Below, one piece after another: positions 1-7,812 of a DNA stretch of 64,000 bases; within the stretch, counting starts at the first letter, position 1; each line of letters begins with the position of its first letter. Source of the stretch: Kordia sp. SMS9 (lineage in GTDB: Bacteria > Bacteroidota > Bacteroidia > Flavobacteriales > Flavobacteriaceae); the NCBI RefSeq assembly GCF_003352465.1, contig NZ_CP031153.1, forward strand, positions 2,904,987 through 2,968,986, given 5' to 3'. The notes below the pieces were generated by a model. It made no database searches. It worked only from the letters and a program-made list of their open reading frames with translations, and was not told the DNA's origin. A program made the position numbers and the translations under genes.

Positions 1-1035
1 AGAACACCAATGACGCCAATTGCTTTACCAATGGTGCATGACGCCATTCCGTTTACAGGTTTAAAATCGTATGTAAAAGAACCACAATTGCCGTATTGGA
101 GATTTCCAGGGTTTGAAACCATTGAGCGCAATGATATTGTGGTGTTCAATTGGCCAATTGATGAATATGTAGACATTAATAATATGGCAGGAGCCAAAAT
201 GGACAAACCTTTAGACAAGCGATCAAACTATGTAAAACGTTGTGTTGGATTGCCAGGAGACAAGCTCGAAGTACGTAACGGATATGTATATATTGATGGT
301 AAGAAAAACGAATTGCCAGATCGTGCCAAGTTGCAGTTTACCTATATAGTAAATACCAAAGGAGGTAGTTTTAACAAACAATATTTGCATGACCGTTATG
401 ATATTACGGATGATTTTGGATTGTCAGGAAATCCAAATCAATATATTTTCAAAGCAATTACCGATGAAGCAGCTGCTAAATTTAAAAATCATCCTAATGT
501 AGCTTCCATTGAAAAAGCTGAAATTCTAAAGGGAAAACGCACAGATGTATTCCCAAACAGCGATAAGTTTGATTGGAATGAATATTATTATGGACCTATT
601 GAAATTCCGTTTGCAGGAAAAACAGTTGAACTAACAATGGACAATCTTCCATTGTACAAAAGAGCGATTTCTGAATATGAAGGCAACAATTTGACCGTAA
701 ATGACAATCAAATTATGATTGACGGCGAAGTCATTACATCCTATACTTTTAAGCAAGATTATTACTGGATGATGGGAGACAACCGAGGAAATTCGCAAGA
801 TGCCAGAAGTTGGGGTTTTGTACCGTTTGATCACGTGTTAGGAAAACCTGTATTCGTTTGGATGAGTTGGGATTACAAAGCAACAGGATTGAATAAAATT
901 CGTTGGAATCGTTTGTTTACAACCGTTAGCGGCGAAGGAAGTCCAATTTCTTACTTTCCATACTTTTTAGTCTTACTAGCAGGTTGGTTTGGATTTAACT
1001 ATTACAGAAAACGTAAGAAAGAAGGTGCTAAATAA
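1..1035 (+). CDS. lepB: Signal peptidase I, C-terminal part (5' end outside window)
   Basis: Membrane-bound type I signal peptidase that removes signal peptides from exported proteins. The reading frame is open to base 1 (R-T-P before the first ATG at 10), so the true start and the catalytic serine lie upstream of the window. The family box NYVKRCVGLPGDKLEV carries the catalytic lysine (codon 234-236), and the box MMGDNRGNSQDARSWG with a following FVPFDHVLGKP is the conserved domain D/E of the family. A long insertion separates the two boxes, as is usual in Bacteroidota LepB. A hydrophobic segment followed by YYRKRKKEGAK ends the protein, giving a C-terminal membrane anchor. WbqC and a small membrane gene follow on the same strand. 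Confidence 0.95.
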   Translation, partial: RTPMTPIALPMVHDAIPFTGLKSYVKEPQLPYWRFPGFETIERNDIVVFNWPIDEYVDINNMAGAKMDKPLDKRSNYVKRCVGLPGDKLEVRNGYVYIDGKKNELPDRAKLQFTYIVNTKGGSFNKQYLHDRYDITDDFGLSGNPNQYIFKAITDEAAAKFKNHPNVASIEKAEILKGKRTDVFPNSDKFDWNEYYYGPIEIPFAGKTVELTMDNLPLYKRAISEYEGNNLTVNDNQIMIDGEVITSYTFKQDYYWMMGDNRGNSQDARSWGFVPFDHVLGKPVFVWMSWDYKATGLNKIRWNRLFTTVSGEGSPISYFPYFLVLLAGWFGFNYYRKRKKEGAK

Positions 1036-1118
1036 TGTACCAATTTATTAATGTGTTAATGTAGCAATGTTTTAAGTTGTAAACTATTCAACTAATAAAT
1101 TAATAAACTTCAAAGATA

Positions 1119-1742
1119 TTGAGTAGCCTAGTCCATCCTACATATTTTCCAAGCATTGCGCATTACGTAGTATTTGCCAAGGCAGAAACATTGGTGTATG
1201 AAATGGAAGATAATTTCCAGAAGCAAACCTATCGCAATCGTACCTATATTTATGGTGCGAATGGAAAGTTAATGTTGAATGTGCCCGTACGTCATTCCAA
1301 AAAAGATAAAAACCAAAAATATAAAGACATTCAAATTGCCAACGAAACTGCTTGGCAACGTTTGCATTGGAGATCACTAGAAAGTGCGTACAGAACGTCA
1401 CCGTATTTTGAATATTACGAAGATGAATTGCAACCGTTGTTTGAAAAACGATACACATATTTGATGGATTTAAATTTTGATACAATTCAAATGATCAACG
1501 ATTGTTTGCAATTGGATATTGAAACTTCGCAGACAAAGGAATATCAATCCATTGTAACAGCAGATTTGCAAGATTTTCGAAAGTTAGTAAATGTCAAAAA
1601 GGAACCTGATTACGGTTTTGATACATACACACAAGTCTTTGATTCTAAATTTGGTTTTCTTTCCAATGTAAGCATCTTAGATTTACTTTTCAACGAAGGC
1701 ACCAATGCGCTTACGTATTTGGAACAACAAACTATCCTGTAA
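1119..1742 (+). CDS. WbqC-like family protein
   Basis: 207-residue soluble protein of the WbqC family, named after an O-antigen cluster gene; its biochemical role is unclear. Seen in the sequence: the N-terminal motif HPTYFPSIAHYVVFAKAE, then NRTYIYGANGKLMLNVPV and WQRLHWRSLESAYRTSPYFEYYED, which are the family hallmark. The start used is TTG at 1119, because the conserved N-terminus begins immediately after it and there is no in-frame ATG before the family motif. It follows lepB by 83 bases and its stop TAA shares one base with the ATG of the next gene (TAATG), suggesting translational coupling. Confidence 0.85.
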   Translation: MSSLVHPTYFPSIAHYVVFAKAETLVYEMEDNFQKQTYRNRTYIYGANGKLMLNVPVRHSKKDKNQKYKDIQIANETAWQRLHWRSLESAYRTSPYFEYYEDELQPLFEKRYTYLMDLNFDTIQMINDCLQLDIETSQTKEYQSIVTADLQDFRKLVNVKKEPDYGFDTYTQVFDSKFGFLSNVSILDLLFNEGTNALTYLEQQTIL

Positions 1743-2062
1743 TGTTGCGGTTTTGTGTGCATTACGGATTGCATTTTATCTTTCCGCTTTTGATTGCTTT
1801 GTATTTCTATCCGAAAAAGTGGAAAACAGTCTACCTTATATTTTTAGCCGCTATGCTGATTGATTTTGATCACTTACTAGCCACGCCAATTTTTGATCCG
1901 AATCGTTGCAGCATCAACTTTCATCCGTTGCACAGTTATTATGCAATGGCTGTCTACGCAGGAATGCTGCTCTTTCAAAAAACACGAATCCTCGGAATAG
2001 GTTTGTTATTTCATATTCTAGCAGATAGCGCAGATTGTTGGATGATGTCGATGAAATTTTGA
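1742..2062 (+). CDS. Small membrane protein, DUF6122-like
   Basis: 106-residue hydrophobic protein with about four membrane segments. It contains a central LIDFDHLLATPIFDPNRCSI motif and a later HILADSADCW motif; the paired Asp/His residues at the membrane face resemble metal-ligand patterns of small metal-dependent membrane hydrolases, but that is only a resemblance. The family name DUF6122 is from memory. The start codon overlaps the stop of the WbqC-like gene by one base, so the two are almost certainly co-translated. Confidence 0.75.
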   Translation: MLRFCVHYGLHFIFPLLIALYFYPKKWKTVYLIFLAAMLIDFDHLLATPIFDPNRCSINFHPLHSYYAMAVYAGMLLFQKTRILGIGLLFHILADSADCWMMSMKF

Positions 2063-2259
2063 ATGCTGAATAGTAGAATTGGTATTATCCTAAAAACATA
2101 AAGCAACAGTAACTTCAAACGCACGTTACAATAGTAAATTCGAGCACAGTTGCAAGTTTCTAAGAAAAAATATTCTTATCCTTTTCCTGTACTCGAATTG
2201 GTATTGCTTTGTTTATAACATCGGTTATATCATAAACCGTTCGTATATCCTACATGTTT
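2063..2259. other. Intergenic, convergent genes, no clear gene
   Basis: This stretch lies between the end of the membrane-protein gene (+) and the end of a peptide-precursor gene (-). It contains two copies of GAATTGGTATT (about 2075 and 2194), the same word that ends the MITE-like repeats elsewhere in the window, but in direct rather than inverted orientation. No convincing terminator hairpin was found. Confidence 0.4.
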
Positions 2260-2469
2260 CTAAAACATTCCACAGAATCTAGCTTCAGTTATACAAGCTG
2301 CATACGTAACCGTGCAATCTTGTAATGCTTTAGTGTCACAATTTCTTGTATCGTTCAAACAACCTCGTGAATAATCACAGCCTACACTTTTTCCACCTAC
2401 AACTGCAGCTGTAAAATTGGAAATACGCTCTTTTTTGAGTCGTAACAAATTCAGATTTTTTTTCTTCAT
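2260..2469 (-). CDS. GG-leader peptide precursor, six Cys (class I lanthipeptide-like)
   Basis: 69-residue precursor of a secreted or modified peptide. The start chosen is ATG at 2467-2469, giving the typical leader MKKKNLNLLRLKKERIS and a double-glycine at residues 25-26; the frame stays open for 27 codons upstream but that stretch has no leader character. The 43-residue core has six cysteines spaced 6-7-8-7-7 residues apart, with Thr/Ser between them. The leader pattern (L-x-L-x-K-x-x-I-S ... GG) matches the Bacteroidota natural-product precursor families known from memory as TIGR04149 and 'class I lanthipeptide'. No modification enzyme or peptidase-transporter lies nearby. Mature product unknown. 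Confidence 0.8.
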   Translation of the reverse strand: MKKKNLNLLRLKKERISNFTAAVVGGKSVGCDYSRGCLNDTRNCDTKALQDCTVTYAACITEARFCGMF

Positions 2470-2540
2470 ACTAATGAGTTTTAATGTTAATGTTGACTCG
2501 AAAGTAGGGCAGTAAAAAAAGCAAAACAATAAGTGCAAGC

Positions 2541-2591
2541 TGCAATTCATAAATTGAAGGCGTGTAACACTTGCAGTTTATAAATTGGAGG
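2541..2591. repeat. Two direct 20-base repeats upstream of peptide precursor
   Basis: TGCAATTCATAAATTGAAGG at 2541-2560 and TGCAGTTTATAAATTGGAGG at 2572-2591 match at 17 of 20 positions, with starts 31 bases apart (about three helical turns). They lie 72-122 bases upstream of the start of the precursor at 2469. They could be binding sites for a regulator of that gene; this is inference. Confidence 0.55.
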
Positions 2592-2679
2592 TTATCAGCG
2601 TGTTGAATGTTAAATTTGTCTTAACGAATATTCAATAAAATACGAGTATTTACGCTTGAAAATAATAGGTTACAAACGA

Positions 2680-3717
2680 TTAATCTAGCGATATTATACT
2701 CTGAATCGCATAATGATCCGAGTAATGTTCCGAGAAGGTTTTAAAGGAATTGACAATAAAAGATTGATCTGCTAAAATAAAGTCGATTCGCATTGGGAAA
2801 TATGAAAAGTCTAAGGTGGAACCAAAACCTTTTCCAGCTTCTACAAAGGCATCTTTCATATTGCCTTTAATTTTTTTATACACATTGGAGAATTGTGTAT
2901 TGTTAAAATCGCCCAAAATAATCTTTTTATACGTACATTTTTTACGATTGATCTCAAACAATTCTGCTTGCGATTGTTGCATTTTAAACGCAGTCGCCAT
3001 CCGTTTCAACAAACGTTCTGAATTCTTCTGCGAAAATTCTTCTTTTTGTGGATTGATATGTAACGATTGTAAATGTAAATTGTACACACGAATGGTATCG
3101 TTATTTTGTACAATGTCTATATAAATCGCGTTGTTAGAAGTGTTTGGAAATTCAATAGAACCTTTATGAATGATGGGAAATTTAGAAAAAATGGCTTGTC
3201 CCACTGTTTTCTTTGTTCCTTTATGAACTACATGCTGATACGGATAAAAATCAAACGCATCTTTTTGATTTTTGTGAAACTCTTGAAACGCCACAATATC
3301 AGGAGACGTATTTTGAACCAAATCAATAATTTTCTTGTCAATATTTGCTTCTTCAATCCAATCATAAATATTGAACAAACGCACGTTATAACTCATTACT
3401 GACAAGGAATTTTGAGAAGGTTCTGTAGATTTGCTAGAAAACTTATACATGGAAGTCACATGCGAATATCCCAAAATCAGTACAATCAACGACAATAAAA
3501 AGTGTTTTCGGACACTCAAAATCCAAAACACCATAAAAATAAAATTGATGACAATAAACACAGGGACTAATAAGCTTAATACGGAAAGAATAGGAAAACT
3601 TTTCGGAACGGCGTATGGCAAAATATAGGAGAGCAATAACAGTGCGGCAAACACACTATTGACGAAGAAGACAACTCTACTTACAATCCGTATTCTTTTC
3701 TTCTTCTTTTCGCTCAT
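2680..3717 (-). CDS. Endonuclease/exonuclease/phosphatase family membrane protein
   Basis: 345-residue protein. The first about 90 residues hold three membrane segments, after which comes an EEP (DNase I-like) hydrolase fold. Family motifs visible: SVMSYNVRLFN (metal-binding Asn), DIVAFQEFH (metal-binding Glu), KKIILGDFNNTQFS (catalytic Asp/Asn) and SEHYSDHYAIQ (catalytic Asp-His). All catalytic positions are intact. The substrate cannot be told from the sequence. It is the last gene of the minus-strand operon that starts with mutL and two rhomboids; only three bases separate it from the upstream rhomboid. Confidence 0.88.
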   Translation of the reverse strand: MSEKKKKRIRIVSRVVFFVNSVFAALLLLSYILPYAVPKSFPILSVLSLLVPVFIVINFIFMVFWILSVRKHFLLSLIVLILGYSHVTSMYKFSSKSTEPSQNSLSVMSYNVRLFNIYDWIEEANIDKKIIDLVQNTSPDIVAFQEFHKNQKDAFDFYPYQHVVHKGTKKTVGQAIFSKFPIIHKGSIEFPNTSNNAIYIDIVQNNDTIRVYNLHLQSLHINPQKEEFSQKNSERLLKRMATAFKMQQSQAELFEINRKKCTYKKIILGDFNNTQFSNVYKKIKGNMKDAFVEAGKGFGSTLDFSYFPMRIDFILADQSFIVNSFKTFSEHYSDHYAIQSIISLD

Positions 3718-3720
3718 GCA

Positions 3721-4632
3721 TTAATTTTCTTTTCCTGCTTTAAATAAAAAATCTTTCTCAGCTTTGGTCAAACTATCGTAGCCAGATTTACTAATTTTAT
3801 CCAAAATGGCATCAATCTTTCGCTGTTTCTCAGATGCCGTTTGTGCAGATTTGTTGGTAGTAGAACGTTTATTTTGCTTGTTTTTGTATACGGTTTTTAA
3901 AGGAGATTTCTTTTTGGGTGTAAAATACGCCACCAAACGCTCCCAGAAACGTTCAAAACCAATGCCAATATCTTTGCCTTTTTGAAGCTGCTTGATATAA
4001 AAATATCCAATAAAGGCACCACCTAAATGTGCAAAATTTCCGCCAATATTTGAGCCACCTTGAATAGATGCGATGTAGGATATGGTGAGCAAAAGTCCAA
4101 TAATCCAGTACTTCACAGGAAGTATGCCGAATAGATTTACAATTAAATTTGGCGCGTATGTAGCACCTGCAATAGTAATAGCAACGACACCTCCAGAAGC
4201 ACCTACTAAATAATTGGCAAACGGTTGATTTGCTAACGCAGGAAAAATATTATATGCAGCTAAAAACACGGCTGAACCCGCAAAAATTCCATACGCATAT
4301 ACGGTGATAAATTGTTTTTCGGTGAAATAATACATAAAAATTCTACCTACAAAATACAATCCGATACAGTTGAAAAGTAAATGGAAAAATCCTGCATGTA
4401 TAAAACCATAGGTAACAAAAGTCCACGGTTTTACAATAAACTCTCCTAAGTCTGCAGGAATTGCAAAAAAATCTCCAAATATAGTGGAAGGATATTCATT
4501 AAATAAAAAGTAAATAGCGTTGAATACAACCATCACCAAAAAAATCGCAATATTGAGAGCAATCACTTTTTCTGGGGCTTTAAAGCCACGATACATCATT
4601 AATAAACGTGTTTTCGTATCCATTAGTTCCAA
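3721..4632 (-). CDS. Rhomboid family intramembrane serine protease (second of pair)
   Basis: 303-residue polytopic membrane protease. The catalytic serine lies in LVGASGGVVAITIAG and the catalytic histidine in GGNFAHLGGAFIGY, both in hydrophobic segments; the FHLLFNCIGLYF loop motif of rhomboids is also present. After the last membrane segment there is a basic linker rich in Lys/Thr/Ser and a short C-terminal helix ending in SLTKAEKDFLFKAGKEN, which recalls the flavobacterial rhomboid tail known as DUF6576 (from memory). Its start overlaps the stop region of the preceding rhomboid gene by 10 bases, so the two paralogues are translationally coupled. Confidence 0.92.
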   Translation of the reverse strand: MELMDTKTRLLMMYRGFKAPEKVIALNIAIFLVMVVFNAIYFLFNEYPSTIFGDFFAIPADLGEFIVKPWTFVTYGFIHAGFFHLLFNCIGLYFVGRIFMYYFTEKQFITVYAYGIFAGSAVFLAAYNIFPALANQPFANYLVGASGGVVAITIAGATYAPNLIVNLFGILPVKYWIIGLLLTISYIASIQGGSNIGGNFAHLGGAFIGYFYIKQLQKGKDIGIGFERFWERLVAYFTPKKKSPLKTVYKNKQNKRSTTNKSAQTASEKQRKIDAILDKISKSGYDSLTKAEKDFLFKAGKEN

Positions 4633-5414
4633 CGATTTTTGTTAAACTGAGTTTTCTTAAAATACAACATTAATAAAAAGCCAAAAAGTGCGCCACCTAA
4701 ATGAGCAAAGTGCGCAATTTGTCCCGCACCAAATATGCTGATTCCACCTGTAATCCCTCCGATAAAATCTAGCAGTAATAAGCCTGGAATAAAATATTTT
4801 GCTTTGATTGGAATTGGAAGGAAAATCAGCATCAAAGGTGTATTAGGATACATCATTCCAAAAGCAACCATAATACCATACAAAGCTCCTGAGGCGCCAA
4901 CAGCTGGTGTGTAAAAAGAGATTCCGTTGTTATATACAGATTGCGGATCTATAATACGGTTACCATTAATAACGCCACTATTGAGTTGATTGTAGAAATT
5001 TTCATAAGATGATTGAAACAGTTCATTTATTTCTGCAATAGAAAGCCCACTATCTAACAATATACTTTGCGCAGTATATACTTCAAAATAATTTACCAAC
5101 GTATACACCAAACCAGCACCAACGCCCGTAATCATGTAAAAACTGATGAATTTCATTTTTCCCCAACGCATTTCTAAGGCAGAACCAAACATCCACAATC
5201 CAATCATATTGAATAAAAGGTGTGTTACACTTCCCATGGAATGCATAAACATGCTTGAGACAGGTTGCCAAAATTTAAAATTAGGATTTTCAGGAAAGTA
5301 CAAAGCTAACAAACTGTATAGATCAACGCCTCTTTCCTGTAATATCAATGTAGCAAACCAAAGAATGACATTGATAATGATTAAATGTTTGACGGTATCT
5401 GTAATGCGCATCAT
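4623..5414 (-). CDS. Rhomboid family intramembrane serine protease (first of pair)
   Basis: 263-residue rhomboid with the catalytic serine in PAVGASGALYGIMVAFG and the catalytic histidine in IAHFAHLGGALFGF; HLLFNMIGLWMFG is the conserved loop-1 segment. There is an insertion of about 45 hydrophilic residues (QSSYENFYNQLNSG region) between the second and the catalytic segment. It starts with two consecutive ATG codons at 5409-5414. It sits three bases after mutL and overlaps the next rhomboid by 10 bases. The substrate is unknown. Confidence 0.92.
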   Translation of the reverse strand: MMRITDTVKHLIIINVILWFATLILQERGVDLYSLLALYFPENPNFKFWQPVSSMFMHSMGSVTHLLFNMIGLWMFGSALEMRWGKMKFISFYMITGVGAGLVYTLVNYFEVYTAQSILLDSGLSIAEINELFQSSYENFYNQLNSGVINGNRIIDPQSVYNNGISFYTPAVGASGALYGIMVAFGMMYPNTPLMLIFLPIPIKAKYFIPGLLLLDFIGGITGGISIFGAGQIAHFAHLGGALFGFLLMLYFKKTQFNKNRWN

Positions 5415-5417
5415 AAT

Positions 5418-7280
5418 TTATATAAATTTTTTATCTAAATCATCGACGCTCAAGGTGATGAATATGGTTCTTTGAAAAGGCGAAACGCTTGGTTCTTTGC
5501 AAGCGAATAAGTTATTGACCAATGCTTCTTGCTCTTCGGTTTCTAGTTTTTTTCCAGATCGAATAGCCATGCTTTTTGCCAATGATTTGACTAAAACATC
5601 TGTTTGACTGAATCCTGTATCGGGAATTTCTCCTTGAAAATCGTTCAGCATTTGTTCAATGATGATTTGCAACTCACTTTCCGAAATGTTTGATGGAATT
5701 CCCGAAAGTTCAATCGTATCTTCCGTAATGTCACTAAACATGAATCCAATGTTTTCCAAACTTTCTTTGACTTCTCTTAACAGCGCAATTTCACTCGTAG
5801 AAAAGGTAAACTTTACAGGAAATAGCAATTGCTGACTTACTGCTTCGCTGACTGTAATATTTCGTAACAATTGCTCGTACAAAATACGTTGATGCGCTCT
5901 GTGTTGATCAATAATGACAATTCCTGATTTGATGGAACTTACCACATATTTTCGATGCAATTGATAGGTTAAAGTTTCTCGTGGTTCGTCATTGGCAAAC
6001 AACGAACTTGTGACTGCTTCCGATTCAAATTCGATATTTTCGGTGGAAAACTGTCCTGAATTTGATTTTGATTCCAAACCGACATACAAACTTTCCCAAC
6101 CTTCGGTCGATTCTTTTTTGAAATTCGAATAGCGCGGTTGTATTGCCGTAGTTCCAGACATTTTCTTTTCGTCTGCAAACGGATTGAAACTCCGATCTAC
6201 TTGCACATTTGGAATTGCGGCTTGTTTGTTTTTATAATCGTACGGTGTGTCTAAATTGGCATCACGATCAAAATCGAGTACAGGCGCAATATTAAACTGT
6301 CCCAAACTGTGTTTTACCGTAGCGCGCAACATCGCGTATAGCGAATGTTCATCGTCAAATTTAATTTCTGTTTTTGTGGGATGAATGTTAATATCAATTG
6401 TTTCTGGATTGACTTCGAGATAGATAAAATAACTCGGCTGCATCTTTTCTTTCAGTAAACCTTCAAACGCTGCAGTAATGGCGTGATGCAAATATGGACT
6501 TTTAATGAATCGGTTATTCACAAAGAAAAATTGTTCGTTTCTGCTTTTCTTCGCAAATTCTGGTTTTCCCACAAATCCACTAATTTTTACAATGTCTGTA
6601 TCTTCTTGAATCGGCACTAACTTTTCATTGGTTTTTCCGCCCAAAATATTCACAATACGCTGACGGTAATTGCTACTTGGAAGATTAAACAATTCATTTC
6701 CATTATGATACAAGATAAATTTAATATCGGCATGCGCCAAAGAGACACGTTGAAATTCATCAATAATATGGCGTAATTCTACGGTGTCAGACTTTAAAAA
6801 ATTGCGTCGTGCTGGAATATTATAAAACAGATTTTTAACCGCTATGGAAGTTCCCGTGGGTGTCGAAATCACTTCTTGTCGTACAAGTTTGCTACCTTCA
6901 ATTTTGATACGTGTGCCTAATTCTGCGTCTTCTTTCTTCGTTTGCAGTTCTACATGCGCAATTGCGGCAATAGAAGCTAAGGCTTCACCACGAAATCCTT
7001 TGGTATGTAAATTAAATAAATCTTCTGCGGCTTGAATTTTGGAAGTAGCATGGCGCTCAAAAGAAAGTCGCGCGTCGGTTTCGCTCATTCCAAAACCATT
7101 GTCGATAACGTGTATGAGTGTTTTTCCTGCTTCTTTAACAATAAGCTTGATTTCCGTCGCCTTTGCATCAATTGCATTTTCAAGTAACTCTTTTACCACG
7201 GATGCAGGTCGCTGCACAACTTCTCCAGCTGCAATTTGGTTTGCAACATGGTCGGGTAAAAGTCGTATGATGTCTGCCAT
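5418..7280 (-). CDS. mutL: DNA mismatch repair protein MutL
   Basis: 620-residue MutL. The N-terminal GHKL ATPase is complete: VANQIAAGEVVQRPASVVKELLENAIDA, DNGFGM, TKGFRGEALASI and GTSIAVKNLFYNIPARRNFLK, followed by the transducer domain (about residues 210-330). The C-terminal dimerisation domain begins near residue 430. Its endonuclease motif, DQHA(x)2E(x)4E in nuclease-active MutL, reads DQHRAHQRILYE at residues 458-469, so Ala is Arg and the first Glu is Gln. The later motifs are also altered: LAKSMAIRSGKKL lacks the ACxxAI cysteine, and CKEPSVSPFQRT (from residue 594) replaces CPHGRP. It follows a small membrane-protein gene by three bases and precedes two rhomboids. Confidence 0.97.
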   Translation of the reverse strand: MADIIRLLPDHVANQIAAGEVVQRPASVVKELLENAIDAKATEIKLIVKEAGKTLIHVIDNGFGMSETDARLSFERHATSKIQAAEDLFNLHTKGFRGEALASIAAIAHVELQTKKEDAELGTRIKIEGSKLVRQEVISTPTGTSIAVKNLFYNIPARRNFLKSDTVELRHIIDEFQRVSLAHADIKFILYHNGNELFNLPSSNYRQRIVNILGGKTNEKLVPIQEDTDIVKISGFVGKPEFAKKSRNEQFFFVNNRFIKSPYLHHAITAAFEGLLKEKMQPSYFIYLEVNPETIDINIHPTKTEIKFDDEHSLYAMLRATVKHSLGQFNIAPVLDFDRDANLDTPYDYKNKQAAIPNVQVDRSFNPFADEKKMSGTTAIQPRYSNFKKESTEGWESLYVGLESKSNSGQFSTENIEFESEAVTSSLFANDEPRETLTYQLHRKYVVSSIKSGIVIIDQHRAHQRILYEQLLRNITVSEAVSQQLLFPVKFTFSTSEIALLREVKESLENIGFMFSDITEDTIELSGIPSNISESELQIIIEQMLNDFQGEIPDTGFSQTDVLVKSLAKSMAIRSGKKLETEEQEALVNNLFACKEPSVSPFQRTIFITLSVDDLDKKFI

Positions 7281-7283
7281 GTA

Positions 7284-7544
7284 TTATTTTCCTCTAGTAA
7301 ATATTGATAGGTCAAAGTCAAGAAAATATAGTGCAATAAAAACGAGAATTAAAAATATGATAATCAAACGTTTGGAGACTTCGACATTTTTTCTGTTTCT
7401 GCTTGCTTTTCCAGCTTCTTCCCAAGATTTTCTATACTTAGCGAAATTATTTTCAGGTAGTTTACGTTCTTTATCTTTCTCGTAATACTGAGGTGTATAA
7501 TTGAACGTCCTATTTTTTCGGGTTTTAAAGAAACTACGCAGCAT
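7284..7544 (-). CDS. Small single-pass membrane protein upstream of mutL
   Basis: 86-residue protein when started at ATG 7542-7544 (MLRSFFKTRKNRTFNYTPQYYEKDKE); an in-frame ATG 16 codons upstream gives a less typical N-terminus. The N-terminal half is basic and hydrophilic, then one membrane segment (LIIIFLILVFIALYFLDF) near the C-terminus. Flavobacterial genomes carry a similar gene before mutL that is often labelled 'riboflavin synthase subunit beta'; nothing here supports an enzymatic role and I would not use that name. First gene of the mutL-rhomboid operon. Confidence 0.75.
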   Translation of the reverse strand: MLRSFFKTRKNRTFNYTPQYYEKDKERKLPENNFAKYRKSWEEAGKASRNRKNVEVSKRLIIIFLILVFIALYFLDFDLSIFTRGK

Positions 7545-7643
7545 AATGATCGCTTTTTTAGTTAATATCAAAGTTACCGAAAAACTGAACAAAAACCATT
7601 CCTAAAACTATAAAAATTGTTAAAGTAGTTGGAATAAGTTTTA

Positions 7644-7668
7644 AAAAAAGCTTCCGTTTTGGAAGCTG
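7644..7668 (-). terminator. Rho-independent terminator
   Basis: Hairpin AGCTTCC-GTTTT-GGAAGCT (7650-7668) with an A-run on the plus strand at 7644-7650 that is a T-run in minus-strand transcripts. It lies downstream of purA and upstream of the mutL operon, and probably ends the fur-like/purA transcript. Confidence 0.75.
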
Positions 7669-7710
7669 TCAAGAGTATTCTTTTTGATAAGAATTTGATA
7701 TTGATGTAAA

Positions 7711-7787
7711 GTGTCAAATCGAGCGCAGTCGAGATTTATATGAAAATAACTGCTAATTCATGACTTCCCGACTGCGCTCGAAGTGAC
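7711..7787. repeat. Inverted repeat of the GAGCGCAGTCGA intergenic family
   Basis: Perfect 13-base inverted arms TCGAGCGCAGTCG (7719-7731) and CGACTGCGCTCGA (7769-7781), flanked by GTGTCA and TGACA. The same word family appears at 55657-55680 and 63280-63349. These look like dispersed flavobacterial intergenic repeats; here it lies 26 bases past the purA stop. Confidence 0.65.
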
Positions 7788-7812
7788 ATTTTTATTGAAA
7801 TATATTTACAAT

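Noticed and set aside
2075..2206. Third copy of the MITE-like element
   Set aside because: Only the GAATTGGTATT word recurs, in direct orientation; no terminal inverted repeats or matching interior.
7284..7544. Name 'riboflavin synthase subunit beta' for the small membrane gene
   Set aside because: The protein has a single membrane segment and no lumazine synthase motif; the true ribH is at 35685.
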